Source: Microbacterium immunditiarum (GTDB taxonomy: Bacteria; Actinomycetota; Actinomycetes; Actinomycetales; Microbacteriaceae). From it: a DNA stretch of 64,000 nt. Positions 1-7,189 of the stretch are shown here, piece by piece (position 1 is the first letter of the stretch; every line of letters starts with the position of its first letter). The notes under the pieces are model-generated. The model was not told where the DNA came from and searched no databases. It worked only from the letters and a program-made list of their open reading frames with translations. Made by a program: the position numbers and the translations under genes. Location of the stretch: assembly GCF_013409785.1 (NCBI RefSeq), contig NZ_JACCBV010000001.1, positions 3,720,001 through 3,784,000 on the forward strand. Direction: 5' to 3'.

Positions 1-1293
1 GTCCGCCGCGAGCTCGCGGGTGTCGCCGTTGCGCTCGAAGGTGAGCCCCTCGACGCCCCACTTGGCGAACTCGAGTCCCTCGTCCGAGTAGTACTGCCAG
101 TCGAGGTACTGCAGCAGCGCCTTGAAGTACGGCTGGTCGGCCGCCTTCGCCGAGATCATGAGGCCCGGGATGCCGTCGATGCGGCCACCCGCGGCGAGCT
201 TGTCGCCGGCCGGACCCTCGGGAAGGCGGATGAGCGCGACCTCGGCATCGGTGTTGCCGACCTCGGAGAACGACGTCATCGCGGAGGGCAGGAACTGGTC
301 GTTGCCCGCGATGACGAACGAGTCGCCGTTGAAGAAGCTCGCCTTGGCGTCGTCATCGGTCTGCGTGACGCTCGCCGGGTCGAGCAGCCCGTCCTCGACG
401 AGCCCGTGGAAGAACTCGATGAGCTCCTTGTAGGCGTCGCTCGCACCGGCGTACTCGAACTCCTCGCCGTTCCACCATGCGCCCGTGCCCGCGGACAGAC
501 CCCAGCCGGCGTGCGTGCCGAAGTTGGGAGCGACCATGTTGAGCGCGCCCCCGAGCGGGTCGGGGTCGTTGTACTGGTCGGAGATGACGTACTTGTCGGG
601 GTAGGCCTCCTTGACCTTCATGAGGTCGGCCTTGAACTCGTCGTACGACTCGGGCTCGTAGCTCAGGCCCAGCTCGTCCCAGATGTCCTTGCGGACGACG
701 TAGCTGTACTGCGGGACGACGATCTCGCTGACGCCCGGAAGCAGGTAGAACTTGCCGTCGTCCTTGCGCAGGACCGCGTCGATGTCGTCCTGCAGGTTCC
801 ACTTCTCGACCTTGTCGAGGAAGTTCGGCATGTACTGCACGAAGTCGCTCACGGGCAGCAGCGCGCCACCGGCGACGAACGGGGTCTCCTGGCCGGGGTA
901 GGTGACCGAGATGATGTCGGGCGCGTTGCCCGACGCGATCGCGGCGCCGCGCGCGTCCTCGTAGCCCGCGCGGGGTGCGCTCTCGATGTCGAACGTGACG
1001 TTCTGGTTCTCTTCGAGCGCCTGCAGGATGGGCCAGTCCTCCTGAAGGGGGTAGCCCTCGTGGTCGCGGTAGAAGAGCCCGAACTCGACCGGCTCGGTCG
1101 CCTTGAAGGTGTCGCCGACGCCGTAGTCGGCCATCGCGCCGACCTCCTTGCCGGTGAAGTCGAAGGCGTTCTCGTCGGTCTCGTCGCCGCCGGCCGCGCA
1201 GCCGGAGAGCGCCAGACCGCCCGCGGCGATCGCGGCCACGAGCGCGACTGCGCCCCGGCCGCGGCGCGTCGTCGCGCCTGCTCGCTGTGTCAT
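1..1293 (-). CDS. Extracellular sugar-binding lipoprotein of an LplABC-type ABC transporter (C-terminus off the window)
   Basis: This is the solute-binding protein of a CUT1-type oligosaccharide importer, acting outside the membrane as a lipid-anchored receptor. Translating the minus strand from ATG 1293 gives 431 codons without a stop to position 1, so the C-terminus is missing. The N-terminus has a basic stretch, a hydrophobic segment and an LSGC lipobox near residue 30. The body resembles LplA/YtcQ binding proteins (for example NAPDIISV and an NPDGW-like region). A GAAAGG sequence precedes the ATG. The two permease genes lie just upstream in the same orientation, so order is permease, permease, binding protein. 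The nearby esterase, dehydrogenase and xylanase suggest xylo-oligosaccharides or aldouronates as substrate; this is inference. Confidence 0.9.
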   Translation of the reverse strand, partial: MTQRAGATTRRGRGAVALVAAIAAGGLALSGCAAGGDETDENAFDFTGKEVGAMADYGVGDTFKATEPVEFGLFYRDHEGYPLQEDWPILQALEENQNVTFDIESAPRAGYEDARGAAIASGNAPDIISVTYPGQETPFVAGGALLPVSDFVQYMPNFLDKVEKWNLQDDIDAVLRKDDGKFYLLPGVSEIVVPQYSYVVRKDIWDELGLSYEPESYDEFKADLMKVKEAYPDKYVISDQYNDPDPLGGALNMVAPNFGTHAGWGLSAGTGAWWNGEEFEYAGASDAYKELIEFFHGLVEDGLLDPASVTQTDDDAKASFFNGDSFVIAGNDQFLPSAMTSFSEVGNTDAEVALIRLPEGPAGDKLAAGGRIDGIPGLMISAKAADQPYFKALLQYLDWQYYSDEGLEFAKWGVEGLTFERNGDTRELAAD

Positions 1294-1345
1294 CGTGGGA
1301 TGTACCTTTCTGTTCTCTTGGGGGATCGGAGCGTCCGAAGATCGC

Positions 1346-2290
1346 TCACGCCTTGACCGAGCCGAGCATCACGCCCGACACGAAGTACCGCTGCAGGAAG
1401 GGGTAGAGGCAGACGATCGGCAGCACCGTGAGGAGCATCGTCACCGCTTTGACGTTCGCCGCGATCTGAAGGCCCTCATCGGAGCCGTCCGGCTGTGCGG
1501 ACGACATCAGCAGGTTCCGCAGGTAGAGGGTGACCGGATACAGCTCGGGCTTGTTCATGTAGAGCAGGGCCCCGAACCAGGCGTTCCAGAACGTCACGGC
1601 GTAGAACAGCACCATCGTCGCGAGGACCGCCTTGCTCAGCGGCAGCACGATGCGCCCCAGGATGCCGTACGTCGTCAGGCCGTCGATCGACGCGGCCTCT
1701 TCGAGCTCCTCGGGGAAGTTCTCGAAGAACGCCTTCATGACGAGCAGGTTGAAGATGCTGATCGCATTCGGGATGACGAGCGCCCAGAGGGTGTTGCGCC
1801 AGCCGAGCGAGTTGATCAGCACGTAGTTCGGGATGATGCCGCCCGAGAAGAACATCGTGAAGACCGCGAGCCCCACGAAGAAGGGCCGGCCCTTGAGGCG
1901 CTTCTTCGAGAGCGCGTAGGCGAACATCGTCGTGAGCACCATCGAGATCGCCGTGGCGACCGTCGTGTACAGCACCGTGTTGCCGTAGTTGCGCCAGAAC
2001 ATCGGGTCGCTCATGACGGTGCCGAAGGTCGTCACGTTGAACCCGAGCGGAACGATGCTGACCCGACCCGCGTTGATGTAGCCCTGCGAGCTGAAGGCGA
2101 CCGCGATCACGTTGAGGAACGGGTACAGCGTGACGAAGCACAGCACGATGATCACGACGACGTTCGCGACGCGGAACGCCGTGTAACCGCGCGTGTCGCG
2201 GATGCCGCCGACCTTCTTGCGGCCGAACACCCGGTCGAGCGAACGGTCCGTCTCGGTCCTCACCGTCGTGGTCGGAAGGGGCTTGGTCAT
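1346..2290 (-). CDS. Carbohydrate ABC transporter permease (YtcP/LplC-like)
   Basis: A 314-residue inner-membrane permease of the CUT1 sugar importer family, the MalG-type half of the channel. Six hydrophobic segments are visible. The ATPase-docking EAA loop is present around EELEEAASIDGLTTYG, followed by LPLSKAVLATMVLFYAV. Its ATG overlaps the TGA of the upstream permease (TGATG), indicating translational coupling. It lies between permease LplB-like (2290-3309) and the binding protein (1-1293). The operon carries no ATPase, as is usual for actinobacterial CUT1 systems that share an MsiK-type ATPase encoded elsewhere. The family call is firm; the sugar is inferred from the neighbouring xylan genes. 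Confidence 0.92.
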   Translation of the reverse strand: MTKPLPTTTVRTETDRSLDRVFGRKKVGGIRDTRGYTAFRVANVVVIIVLCFVTLYPFLNVIAVAFSSQGYINAGRVSIVPLGFNVTTFGTVMSDPMFWRNYGNTVLYTTVATAISMVLTTMFAYALSKKRLKGRPFFVGLAVFTMFFSGGIIPNYVLINSLGWRNTLWALVIPNAISIFNLLVMKAFFENFPEELEEAASIDGLTTYGILGRIVLPLSKAVLATMVLFYAVTFWNAWFGALLYMNKPELYPVTLYLRNLLMSSAQPDGSDEGLQIAANVKAVTMLLTVLPIVCLYPFLQRYFVSGVMLGSVKA

Positions 2291-3309
2291 CACCACAGGC
2301 TTGCTCCCGTCACGCGGCGCGAGATGAAGTTGGCGCTCAGCACCAGAGCGAGGCCGATGATCGCCTCGAAGAGTCCGACGGCGGTCGCGTACGAGACGTT
2401 GCCCGACTGGATGCCGAGGCGGTACAGATACGTCGCGATGACGTCGCCGGTCGAGAGGTTGAGCGGGTTCTGCAGCAGGAGGACCTTCTCGAAGCTCACC
2501 GACAGGAACGTGCCGATGTTGAGGATGAGCAGCACCACGATCGTCGGCGCGATGCCCGGAAGCGTGACGTGCCACGTCTGCTGCCATCGATTGGCGCCGT
2601 CGATGCGGGCGGCCTCGTAGAGCTGCGGGTCGATCGTGGTGAGCGCGGCGAGATAGAGGATCGTGCCCCAGCCGACCGTCTGCCAGATCTCGGAGCCGAC
2701 GAAGATCGGCCGGAACCACTCGGGCTTCTGGATGAAGTCGATCGCGTCGCCGCCCAGCACCTCGATGATCTGGTTGAACGTGCCGCGCGTCGAGACGAGC
2801 TGGAGCACCATTCCGGCGACGATCACGAGCGACATGAAGTGCGGCAGGTAGGTGATGGACTGCGCGACGCGCTTGAACTTCGCGGACCGCAGCTCGTTGA
2901 GCATGAGCGCGAGGACGATCGGCAGCGGGAAGATCACGATGAGGCACAGCGCACCGAGGATGACCGTGTTCCAGAACACGCGCCAGAACGTCGGGTCGTT
3001 GACGAACATCTCGAAGTAGTGGAAGCCGACCCACTCATCGCCGAAGATGTTCCCGCCCGGGCGGTACCGGCGGAATGCGATGATGTTCCCCGCCATCGGT
3101 AGGTACTTGAAGATCACCAGATAGACGATCGGCAGGATCAGCAGCGTGTAGAGCCGCCAATCCTTGCGGAGGGCCTTGCGCCACGTGACTGCGCCTTCGT
3201 CGCGCCGCCGACGACGGGGGCGCCTGCCGGGGCCGGGCTGCTCGGCCTCGCCGTCCTGTGAGCTGATGTCGATCGCGTTCGCGATCGCGACGTTCGTGCT
3301 GACCGACAT
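2290..3309 (-). CDS. Carbohydrate ABC transporter permease (LplB-like)
   Basis: A 339-residue MalF-type permease, the first gene of the LplBC-binding protein operon. It has a hydrophilic, arginine-rich N-terminus of about 50 residues, then six membrane segments, and the EAA loop at LYEAARIDGANRWQQTW. I chose ATG 3309 because AAGGGAG lies just upstream. A longer open frame reaches about 3498 but it would run through the promoter and operator. The likely promoter is TTGACA-17-TACGGT on this strand (3411-3383), with a CCGAAACTTTCGG palindrome just downstream, so xylan-linked repression is probable. It is divergent from the esterase gene. Confidence 0.92.
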   Translation of the reverse strand: MSVSTNVAIANAIDISSQDGEAEQPGPGRRPRRRRRDEGAVTWRKALRKDWRLYTLLILPIVYLVIFKYLPMAGNIIAFRRYRPGGNIFGDEWVGFHYFEMFVNDPTFWRVFWNTVILGALCLIVIFPLPIVLALMLNELRSAKFKRVAQSITYLPHFMSLVIVAGMVLQLVSTRGTFNQIIEVLGGDAIDFIQKPEWFRPIFVGSEIWQTVGWGTILYLAALTTIDPQLYEAARIDGANRWQQTWHVTLPGIAPTIVVLLILNIGTFLSVSFEKVLLLQNPLNLSTGDVIATYLYRLGIQSGNVSYATAVGLFEAIIGLALVLSANFISRRVTGASLW

Positions 3310-3347
3310 GCGCTCCCTTGCGGCTGCCTGCGGCCGCGGCAACGCGA

Positions 3348-3360
3348 CCGAAACTTTCGG
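3348..3360. promoter_or_regulatory. CGAAA/TTTCG operator for the LplBC operon and esterase
   Basis: CCGAAACTTTCGG is a perfect 13-base palindrome with one central base. It lies about 25 bases downstream of the predicted start of transcription of the 3309 operon, inside the divergent intergenic region. Related palindromes stand before the LacI gene, the xylanase gene and the second transporter operon in this window. CGAAA inverted repeats are known from Streptomyces xylanase promoters. A LacI-family protein (5981-6991) is the likely binder. Confidence 0.65.
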
Positions 3361-3382
3361 ATATGTGGGCGATACATGTTGA

Positions 3383-3411
3383 ACCGTAATCGGCCGTCGG
3401 GCCGATGTCAA
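3383..3411 (-). promoter_or_regulatory. Predicted sigma-70 promoter with an operator-like palindrome in its spacer
   Basis: On the minus strand TTGACA (3411-3406) is followed by exactly 17 bases and TACGGT (3388-3383). The spacer is almost wholly taken up by an inverted repeat with 7-base arms, ATCGGCC and GGCCGAT, at 3389-3406. That position is ideal for a repressor site. The promoter would transcribe the permease-permease-binding protein operon. Confidence 0.6.
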
Positions 3412-3496
3412 CGTTTTCATTGTATTGTTCTCTGACCGTGACCCACGGCTCCGCGGACTCCGCGAACGCCGCCGCCGCCGATGCGAGAGAGACCCC

Positions 3497-4498
3497 ATGC
3501 CCCGCTTCGATCTGCCCCTCGAGCTCCTGCGCTCCTACCGGCCGGAGATCGCCGAGCCCGATGACTTCGACGCGTTCTGGAGCCGCACGGTCTCCGAGGC
3601 GCGAGCCGCGGCATCCGTCTCCCGGCGCAGCCGTTCATCGGCGCCGCTCGACCTCGTCGACGTCGACGACGTCGTGTTCTCGGGCTTCGGCGGGGACCCC
3701 GTGCGCGCGTGGTTCGTGCGGCGGCGCGGCGTACGGCGACCTCTGCCCGCCATCGTGGAGTTCGTCGGGTACGGCCGCGGCCGGGGCCTCGCGTCGGAGC
3801 GCCTGCACTGGCCGGTCGCCGGCTTCGCGCAGCTCATCGTCGACACGCGCGGCCAGGGCAGCCAGTGGGGCACGGGCGGCGACACGCCGGATCCGCACGG
3901 ATCGGCGCCGGCGGCGCCCGGCTTCCTGACGCGCGGGATCGAAGACCCCGACGATCTCTACTACCGGCGCGTGTTCGCCGACGCGGTGCGCGCCGTCGAC
4001 GCGATGCTCGAATTCGACGAGGTCGACCCCGCCCGTGTCGCCGTCACTGGCAACAGCCAGGGCGGCGCCATCGCCATCGCGGCCGCAGCTCTGCACGACC
4101 GCGTCGCCGCGGCACTGCCCGCCGCGCCCGTGCTGTGCGACCTCCCGCGCGTCGTCGGGCTCACCGGCGAGGGCATGACCGCCGAGGTCGTGCGGTACCT
4201 GTCGGTGCACCGCGGCTCGCACGAGCGCGTGTTCCGCGCGCTGTCGTACATCGACGGCGCGAACCTCGCCAAGCGCGCGACCGCGCCCGCGCTCTTCGCG
4301 TGCGGGCACCTCGACACGATCGCGCCGCCGTCGGGGGCTTACGCCGCGTTCAACCACTGGGGCGGCGCCGACCGCACGATGGTCGACTACCCGTGGAACG
4401 AGCACGAGGGCGGCGAGGGCGTGCACTGGGTGCGCCAGGCCGAATGGCTTCGCGCGCTGTTCGGCATGCCCGACCGACCCGCGGACGATGCCGCGTGA
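3497..4498 (+). CDS. CE7 family acetyl xylan esterase / cephalosporin-C deacetylase
   Basis: A 333-residue alpha/beta hydrolase that removes acetyl groups from acetylated xylo-oligosaccharides. It has no signal peptide, so it acts in the cytoplasm on imported oligomers. The CE7 hallmarks are visible: RGQGSQWG near residue 115, the nucleophile elbow GNSQGG with Ser187, Asp273 in GHLDTIAPP, and His303 in NEHEGG. The start at 3497 has GAGAGAG upstream. It overlaps the following dehydrogenase by four bases (GTGA), so the two are cotranscribed. It is divergent from the LplBC operon and shares its control region. Family assignment is strong. Confidence 0.93.
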   Translation: MPRFDLPLELLRSYRPEIAEPDDFDAFWSRTVSEARAAASVSRRSRSSAPLDLVDVDDVVFSGFGGDPVRAWFVRRRGVRRPLPAIVEFVGYGRGRGLASERLHWPVAGFAQLIVDTRGQGSQWGTGGDTPDPHGSAPAAPGFLTRGIEDPDDLYYRRVFADAVRAVDAMLEFDEVDPARVAVTGNSQGGAIAIAAAALHDRVAAALPAAPVLCDLPRVVGLTGEGMTAEVVRYLSVHRGSHERVFRALSYIDGANLAKRATAPALFACGHLDTIAPPSGAYAAFNHWGGADRTMVDYPWNEHEGGEGVHWVRQAEWLRALFGMPDRPADDAA

Positions 4499-5844
4499 GC
4501 GCCGCCGGGCTCCCCCGCCTGTCGCGCGAAGCGCTCGCGCGGGTCGGGACTCCGCTTCCCGCGCCTCCGGTGCGCATCGTGCACATCGGCGCGGGCGCGT
4601 TCCATCGCGCGCATCAGGCCTGGTACACGGCGCGGGCGACGGATGCCGCGAGCTGGGGCATCGCCGCCTTCACGGGCCGCGGCGACGACGTCGCGAACCG
4701 GCTCGCGCCGCAGGGCGGCGTGTACTCGCTCATCGAGCGCGGCCCCGTGACAGACCGCGTGACGCAGATCGGCAGCATCGCGGAGGTTCGTCCCGCCGGC
4801 CACCTCGACCGCCTGTGCGCTCTGCTGGCGGCACCGGAGACCGCGGTCGTGACTCTCACGGTCACCGAAGCCGGCTACCACCTGCGCGCCGACGGGACGC
4901 TCGACCTCGACGATCTCGCCGTGCGGGCCGACCTCGAGGCGCTCCGCGGACGCGAGGTCACGACCCTCCGCACGCCTCTCGCGCGCGTGCTCCTCGGATT
5001 GGAGGCTCGGCGTCGCGCATCCGTCGACCCCGTCGCGATCGTGCCGTGCGACAACCTGCCCGACAACGGCTCCCGCGTGCGCCACGCGCTCGAGACCCTC
5101 GCCGAAGCGGCGGGGATGACGGATGCCCCCGCCCTCGCGTCTTTCGTCACGACGAGCGTCGACCGCATCACGCCGCGCACAACGGCATCCGACGTCTCCG
5201 TCGTCGGCGAGGCGACCGGGTGGCGGGACGACGCCCCCGTCGTCGCGGAGCCGTTCTCGGACTGGACGCTGTGCGGCGAGTTCCCTGCTGGGCGCCCGGC
5301 GTGGGAGTCGGCCGGCGCGGTGTTCGTCGACGACATCGAGCCGTACGTGCGCCGCAAACTGCTCATGCTCAACGGCGGGCACCTCGCCCTGGCGTTCGAG
5401 GGCCTGCGACGCGGACTCACGACGGTCGCGGAGGCGGTCGCCGACCGGGAGTGCCGTCGCGCCCTCGAGTCCTTCTGGGACGAGTCCGGGCGCGCGGTGG
5501 GCGGAGACGTCGACGGCTATCGCGCATCGCTCGCCGAGCGATTCGAGAACCCCCGCATCGAGCACCGTCTCGCCCAGATCGCCGTCGACACGGTGACGAA
5601 GCTGCGCCTGCGCGTGCTCCCCGTCGTGCGGTCCGAGCGCGCGGCCGGCCGCCCGGGCGAGGCCGCGGTCGACGTCGTCTCGGCGTGGGCGGCGTGCGTG
5701 CGCGACGGCCTCGTCCTCGACGCGGGCGACCTCGACCGCGCGGTCGCCGAGCTCGCGCGAGAGGCCGATTCACGCGACGCGGGGCTGCTCGCGACGGCTG
5801 CCGGCGTGGCGACGGGAGGAGCGCTCGCGAGCGGGCGACTGTGA
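4495..5844 (+). CDS. Long-chain polyol / hexuronate dehydrogenase (mannitol dehydrogenase, fructuronate reductase family)
   Basis: A 449-residue NAD(P)-dependent dehydrogenase of the polyol-specific long-chain family, which includes mannitol 2-dehydrogenase, D-arabinitol dehydrogenase and fructuronate reductase (UxuB). The N-terminal nucleotide-binding segment reads HIGAGAFHRAHQ, a family hallmark. The catalytic Lys288, Asn293 and His296 occur in RKLLMLNGGH with the family spacing. The GTG start overlaps the esterase stop. In a xylan locus, reduction of fructuronate from glucuronic acid side chains is the most sensible role and would fit aldouronate import. No glucuronate isomerase or alpha-glucuronidase is in the window, so the substrate remains inferred. 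Confidence 0.88.
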   Translation: MSAAGLPRLSREALARVGTPLPAPPVRIVHIGAGAFHRAHQAWYTARATDAASWGIAAFTGRGDDVANRLAPQGGVYSLIERGPVTDRVTQIGSIAEVRPAGHLDRLCALLAAPETAVVTLTVTEAGYHLRADGTLDLDDLAVRADLEALRGREVTTLRTPLARVLLGLEARRRASVDPVAIVPCDNLPDNGSRVRHALETLAEAAGMTDAPALASFVTTSVDRITPRTTASDVSVVGEATGWRDDAPVVAEPFSDWTLCGEFPAGRPAWESAGAVFVDDIEPYVRRKLLMLNGGHLALAFEGLRRGLTTVAEAVADRECRRALESFWDESGRAVGGDVDGYRASLAERFENPRIEHRLAQIAVDTVTKLRLRVLPVVRSERAAGRPGEAAVDVVSAWAACVRDGLVLDAGDLDRAVAELAREADSRDAGLLATAAGVATGGALASGRL

Positions 5845-5885
5845 CGTGACGGGCCGGATGCGGCATCCGTCGTCCCACTCGTCGG

Positions 5886-5918
5886 ACGAAAGTATCGACA
5901 ACCTTGCCGAAAGTCGTG
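5886..5918. promoter_or_regulatory. Two CGAAAG operator-like sites before the LacI gene
   Basis: ACGAAAGTATCGA (5886-5898) is an imperfect CGAAA palindrome and GCCGAAAGTCGTG (5906-5918) carries a second half-site, about 20 bases apart (two turns of DNA). A possible promoter TCGACA-18-CACAAT overlaps them, which would give autoregulation of the LacI gene at 5981. Confidence 0.5.
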
Positions 5919-5980
5919 CACAATCGAAGGCGATGCGCGCGCCGTCGCGCGCGGTGACCCTTCGCACAGGATAGAGGCTC

Positions 5981-6991
5981 ATGGCAGAGAAGCAGCGCAT
6001 CACGCTCGCCGCGATCGCCGCAGAGGCGGGGGTCTCGCTCGCCACGATGTCGAAGGTGCTCAACGGGCGCACCGACGTGGCGCCCGCCACTCGCGCGCGG
6101 CTCGAGGAGCATCTCGCCCGCCACGGCTACACGCGCCGCAAGGTGAGCCAGCGCAGCGAGTTCGTCGAGCTGGTGTTCCACGAGCTCGAGAGCAGCTGGT
6201 CGATGGAGGTGATCGAGGGCGTCGAGGACGTCGCGCACGCGGCCGGCCTCTCGGTCGTGCTGACCGTGAGCGGCGACCGCCACTCGCCCGACCCGCACTG
6301 GATCGACGGCGTGCTCCGGCGGCGTCCGGCCGGCGTCGTGCTCGTGTTCTCCGAGATCTCGGGACCGCAGCGAGAAAAGCTCCACTCGCGCGGCGTGCCG
6401 TTCGTGATCGTCGATCCCGCGGGGGACCCATCGCCCGACGTGCCGTCGGTCGGCTCGGCCAACTGGACCGGCGGGCTCATGGCGACACGCCACCTCATCG
6501 AGCTCGGACATCACCGGATCGCCGCGATCACAGGCCCCGAAGACATGATGTGCTCGCTTGCGCGCATCGACGGCTACCGCTCGGCGATGAACGCCGCGGG
6601 CCTCGACATCGACCCCGAGTGGATCCGCTTCGGCGACTTCCACCCCGGCGGCGGCGAGCGCCACGCGCGCGAGCTGCTCGCGATGCCCGACCCGCCCACC
6701 GCCATCTTCGCGGGCAGCGACCTGCAGGCCCTCGGCGCGATCGCCGCGGCGACGGATGCCGGACTCCGGGTTCCGGACGACCTCTCGGTCGTCGGGTACG
6801 ACGACATCGCGCTCGCCCGGTGGATGAGCCCGCAGCTCACGACGATCCATCAGCCGCTGCGACGCATGGGCGAAGAGGCGACGCGGCTCGTGCTGCGCCT
6901 CGCCGAGGGCGCGAGCGTCGACACGCTGCGCATGGACCTCGCGACGCACCTCGTCGTGCGTGGGAGCACGGCTCCGCCTCCCGTCGGCTGA
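5981..6991 (+). CDS. LacI family transcriptional regulator, probable xylan-utilisation repressor
   Basis: A 336-residue LacI/GalR regulator. The N-terminal helix-turn-helix spans about residues 8-30 (ITLAAIAAEAGVSLATMSKVL) with the hinge-region LNGRTDVAPATRARL after it. A periplasmic-binding-protein-like sensor follows from about residue 62, including GHHRIAAITG and VVGYDDIALARWMSPQLTTI. The start has AGGATAGAGG upstream. It lies between the esterase-dehydrogenase operon and the xylanase, and CGAAA palindromes are found before all four neighbouring units. It is the best candidate for the protein that binds them; a xylo-oligosaccharide would be the inducer. Regulator-operator pairing is inference. 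Confidence 0.92.
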   Translation: MAEKQRITLAAIAAEAGVSLATMSKVLNGRTDVAPATRARLEEHLARHGYTRRKVSQRSEFVELVFHELESSWSMEVIEGVEDVAHAAGLSVVLTVSGDRHSPDPHWIDGVLRRRPAGVVLVFSEISGPQREKLHSRGVPFVIVDPAGDPSPDVPSVGSANWTGGLMATRHLIELGHHRIAAITGPEDMMCSLARIDGYRSAMNAAGLDIDPEWIRFGDFHPGGGERHARELLAMPDPPTAIFAGSDLQALGAIAAATDAGLRVPDDLSVVGYDDIALARWMSPQLTTIHQPLRRMGEEATRLVLRLAEGASVDTLRMDLATHLVVRGSTAPPPVG

Positions 6992-7054
6992 TCGCCGAGG
7001 CACGCGGTCGCCGAGCGAGCCGGAGGCGAGACGACGCGCCCCGGCTTCGCACCG

Positions 7055-7071
7055 ATGCTTCGACGAAGCAT
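7055..7071. promoter_or_regulatory. 17-base palindrome before the xylanase gene
   Basis: ATGCTTCGACGAAGCAT has perfect 8-base arms about one central base. It follows the LacI gene and precedes the CGAAAC operator by a few bases. It could be a short terminator for the LacI gene or a second protein-binding site. It has no T-tract. A diverged GGTCGCYGAGCGAG-type intergenic repeat lies just before it (about 7007-7036). Confidence 0.4.
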
Positions 7072-7076
7072 GCCCT

Positions 7077-7098
7077 CGAAACTTCCGAAGAAGTTTCG
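7077..7098. promoter_or_regulatory. Xylanase operator, CGAAACTTC inverted repeat
   Basis: CGAAACTTC (7077-7085) and GAAGTTTCG (7090-7098) form a perfect 9-base inverted repeat with a 4-base spacer, about 90 bases before the xylanase start. The arms are longer and more widely spaced than the other CGAAA sites in the window. It is probably bound by the LacI regulator encoded just upstream, with repression until xylo-oligosaccharides appear. Confidence 0.6.
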
Positions 7099-7189
7099 TA
7101 ACAGTTCCGTAACGGTGCCCTCGGCATCCGCGACCCGTCGAATAGTTTGCGAGAACCACAAATTCACTCCCTCGCGCAAAGGAGCGCCC

